Position numbers and translations under genes: made by a program
The notes under the pieces: generated by a model
Told to the model about the DNA's origin: nothing
The model's input: the letters and a program-made list of their open reading frames with translations, nothing else
Database searches by the model: none
DNA from: UBA8828 sp046315175
GTDB lineage: Bacteria; Verrucomicrobiota; Verrucomicrobiia; Opitutales; UBA953
DNA length: 64,000 bases
Assembly (NCBI GenBank): GCA_046315175.1
Contig: JBKDBK010000002.1
Span: 9,795 to 73,794, forward strand
Reading direction: 5' to 3'
In this document: piece after piece, positions 63,653 to 64,000 of the stretch
How positions within the stretch are numbered: position 1 is the stretch's first letter
How the letters are laid out: the number at the start of each line of letters is the position of its first letter

Positions 63653-64000
63653 TCAGCGAGCGCCCAGCCGCACCAGCGTCACGTCCGCCGGCCTCGCCGG
63701 ACCCAGCGCCGCACCCCCGCCCGCCGCCGCCTGGAACAGCGCGGGCTCGCCGCCCGCGTCCGGCGCCTCGCCCCTCGCCGCCCGGATCCGCAGCAGCGCG
63801 ACCTGGTCGAGGATCAGCGGGTTGGCGCTCCCCAGCAGCGTGCGCTCCGAGCGCATCCAGCCCGCGTCGAAGGCCGGCCCGCCCCGTACCTGGTAGCGCT
63901 CGAGGGACATCAGCGTGATCGCCCGGCGCCCGTCGATGGCCGGCCACGCCGCCATCTCGATCGCCGCCATCGCCGCGTTCCTCGGGTTGCCCGCGACGCG
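63653..64000 (-). CDS. C-terminal part of an unidentified minus-strand protein (partial)
   Basis: The frame is open from the right edge to TGA at 63655-63653, giving the last 115 residues; an ATG at 63970 is probably internal. The sequence is Ala-rich with no signal or membrane segment in view, and blocks such as LMSLERYQVRGGPAFDAGWMR were not assigned. It ends 9 bases from the convergent YndJ-like gene. Confidence 0.6.
   Translation of the reverse strand, partial: RVAGNPRNAAMAAIEMAAWPAIDGRRAITLMSLERYQVRGGPAFDAGWMRSERTLLGSANPLILDQVALLRIRAARGEAPDAGGEPALFQAAAGGGAALGPARPADVTLVRLGAR

Overview
The window reads as one contiguous, very GC-rich and gene-dense bacterial chromosome segment. I infer a member of the Verrucomicrobiota, most likely the Opitutae/Opitutales. 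The support is indirect. There is a DUF1501 gene paired with a PSD1/planctomycete-cytochrome-C (DUF1549/DUF1553) gene, a DUF1080 protein, a double-length UvrA, and a merged ribosomal cluster in which fusA is followed directly by rpsJ with no tuf. Almost no gene start carries a Shine-Dalgarno sequence. No rRNA, tRNA, CRISPR array, transposase or prophage gene was seen, and no gene-free stretch exceeds about 220 bases.

Layout. 1-7.2 kb: a LysE-type exporter, a duplicated NIPSNAP lipoprotein and a DUF418 membrane protein on the plus strand, meeting a minus-strand DUF1501/PSD1 pair and an outer-membrane-barrel candidate. 7.2-13.8 kb (mostly minus): a small unknown, cobalamin-dependent metH, a palindromic element, rsmG, an inverted-repeat element, a Dabb protein on plus, a small membrane protein, then rplU-rpmA with a clear intrinsic terminator. 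13.9-18.2 kb: a gamma-carbonic-anhydrase-like protein coupled to a DNA glycosylase-type protein, DUF1080, an orphan NtrC-type regulator and a divergent SanA/YdcF-like protein across an AT-rich gap. 18.2-34.4 kb: a long minus-strand run of tightly coupled genes (TPR protein, sufE, ctaA, ctaB, 5-FCL, uvrA, transglutaminase-like protein, pdxJ, acpS, NAD(P)HX repair, dprA).

34.5-52.8 kb: the str, S10, spc and alpha ribosomal groups are joined into one plus-strand cluster, rpsL to rplQ, also carrying secY, map and rpoA. It lacks tuf, rpmD, adk, infA and rpmJ. It contains one intruder, a small secreted protein between rpsS and rplV. 52.9-64 kb (plus): a zinc-ribbon membrane protein, guaA, dnaX, a YfcE-like phosphoesterase, hrpB, a GH128-like hydrolase, a DEDDh exonuclease, malate dehydrogenase, free methionine-(R)-sulfoxide reductase and a YndJ-like membrane protein. 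The window ends inside an unidentified minus-strand gene.

The strongest observations are these. (1) dnaX contains a nine-A run followed immediately by an out-of-frame TAG, placed where a gamma-type truncation would end, which resembles the known Thermus dnaX slippage site. (2) fusA has no stop before rpsJ and reads through most of it, and one C-to-T change would restore a TGATG stop/start junction. (3) A secreted protein gene sits inside the S10 group. (4) Ribosomal-gene leaders are C-rich and lack Shine-Dalgarno sequences. (5) SecY, S5, S11, S13 and L17 have unusual added tails. All functions are assigned by reading motifs and comparing with remembered family features; no database search was run.
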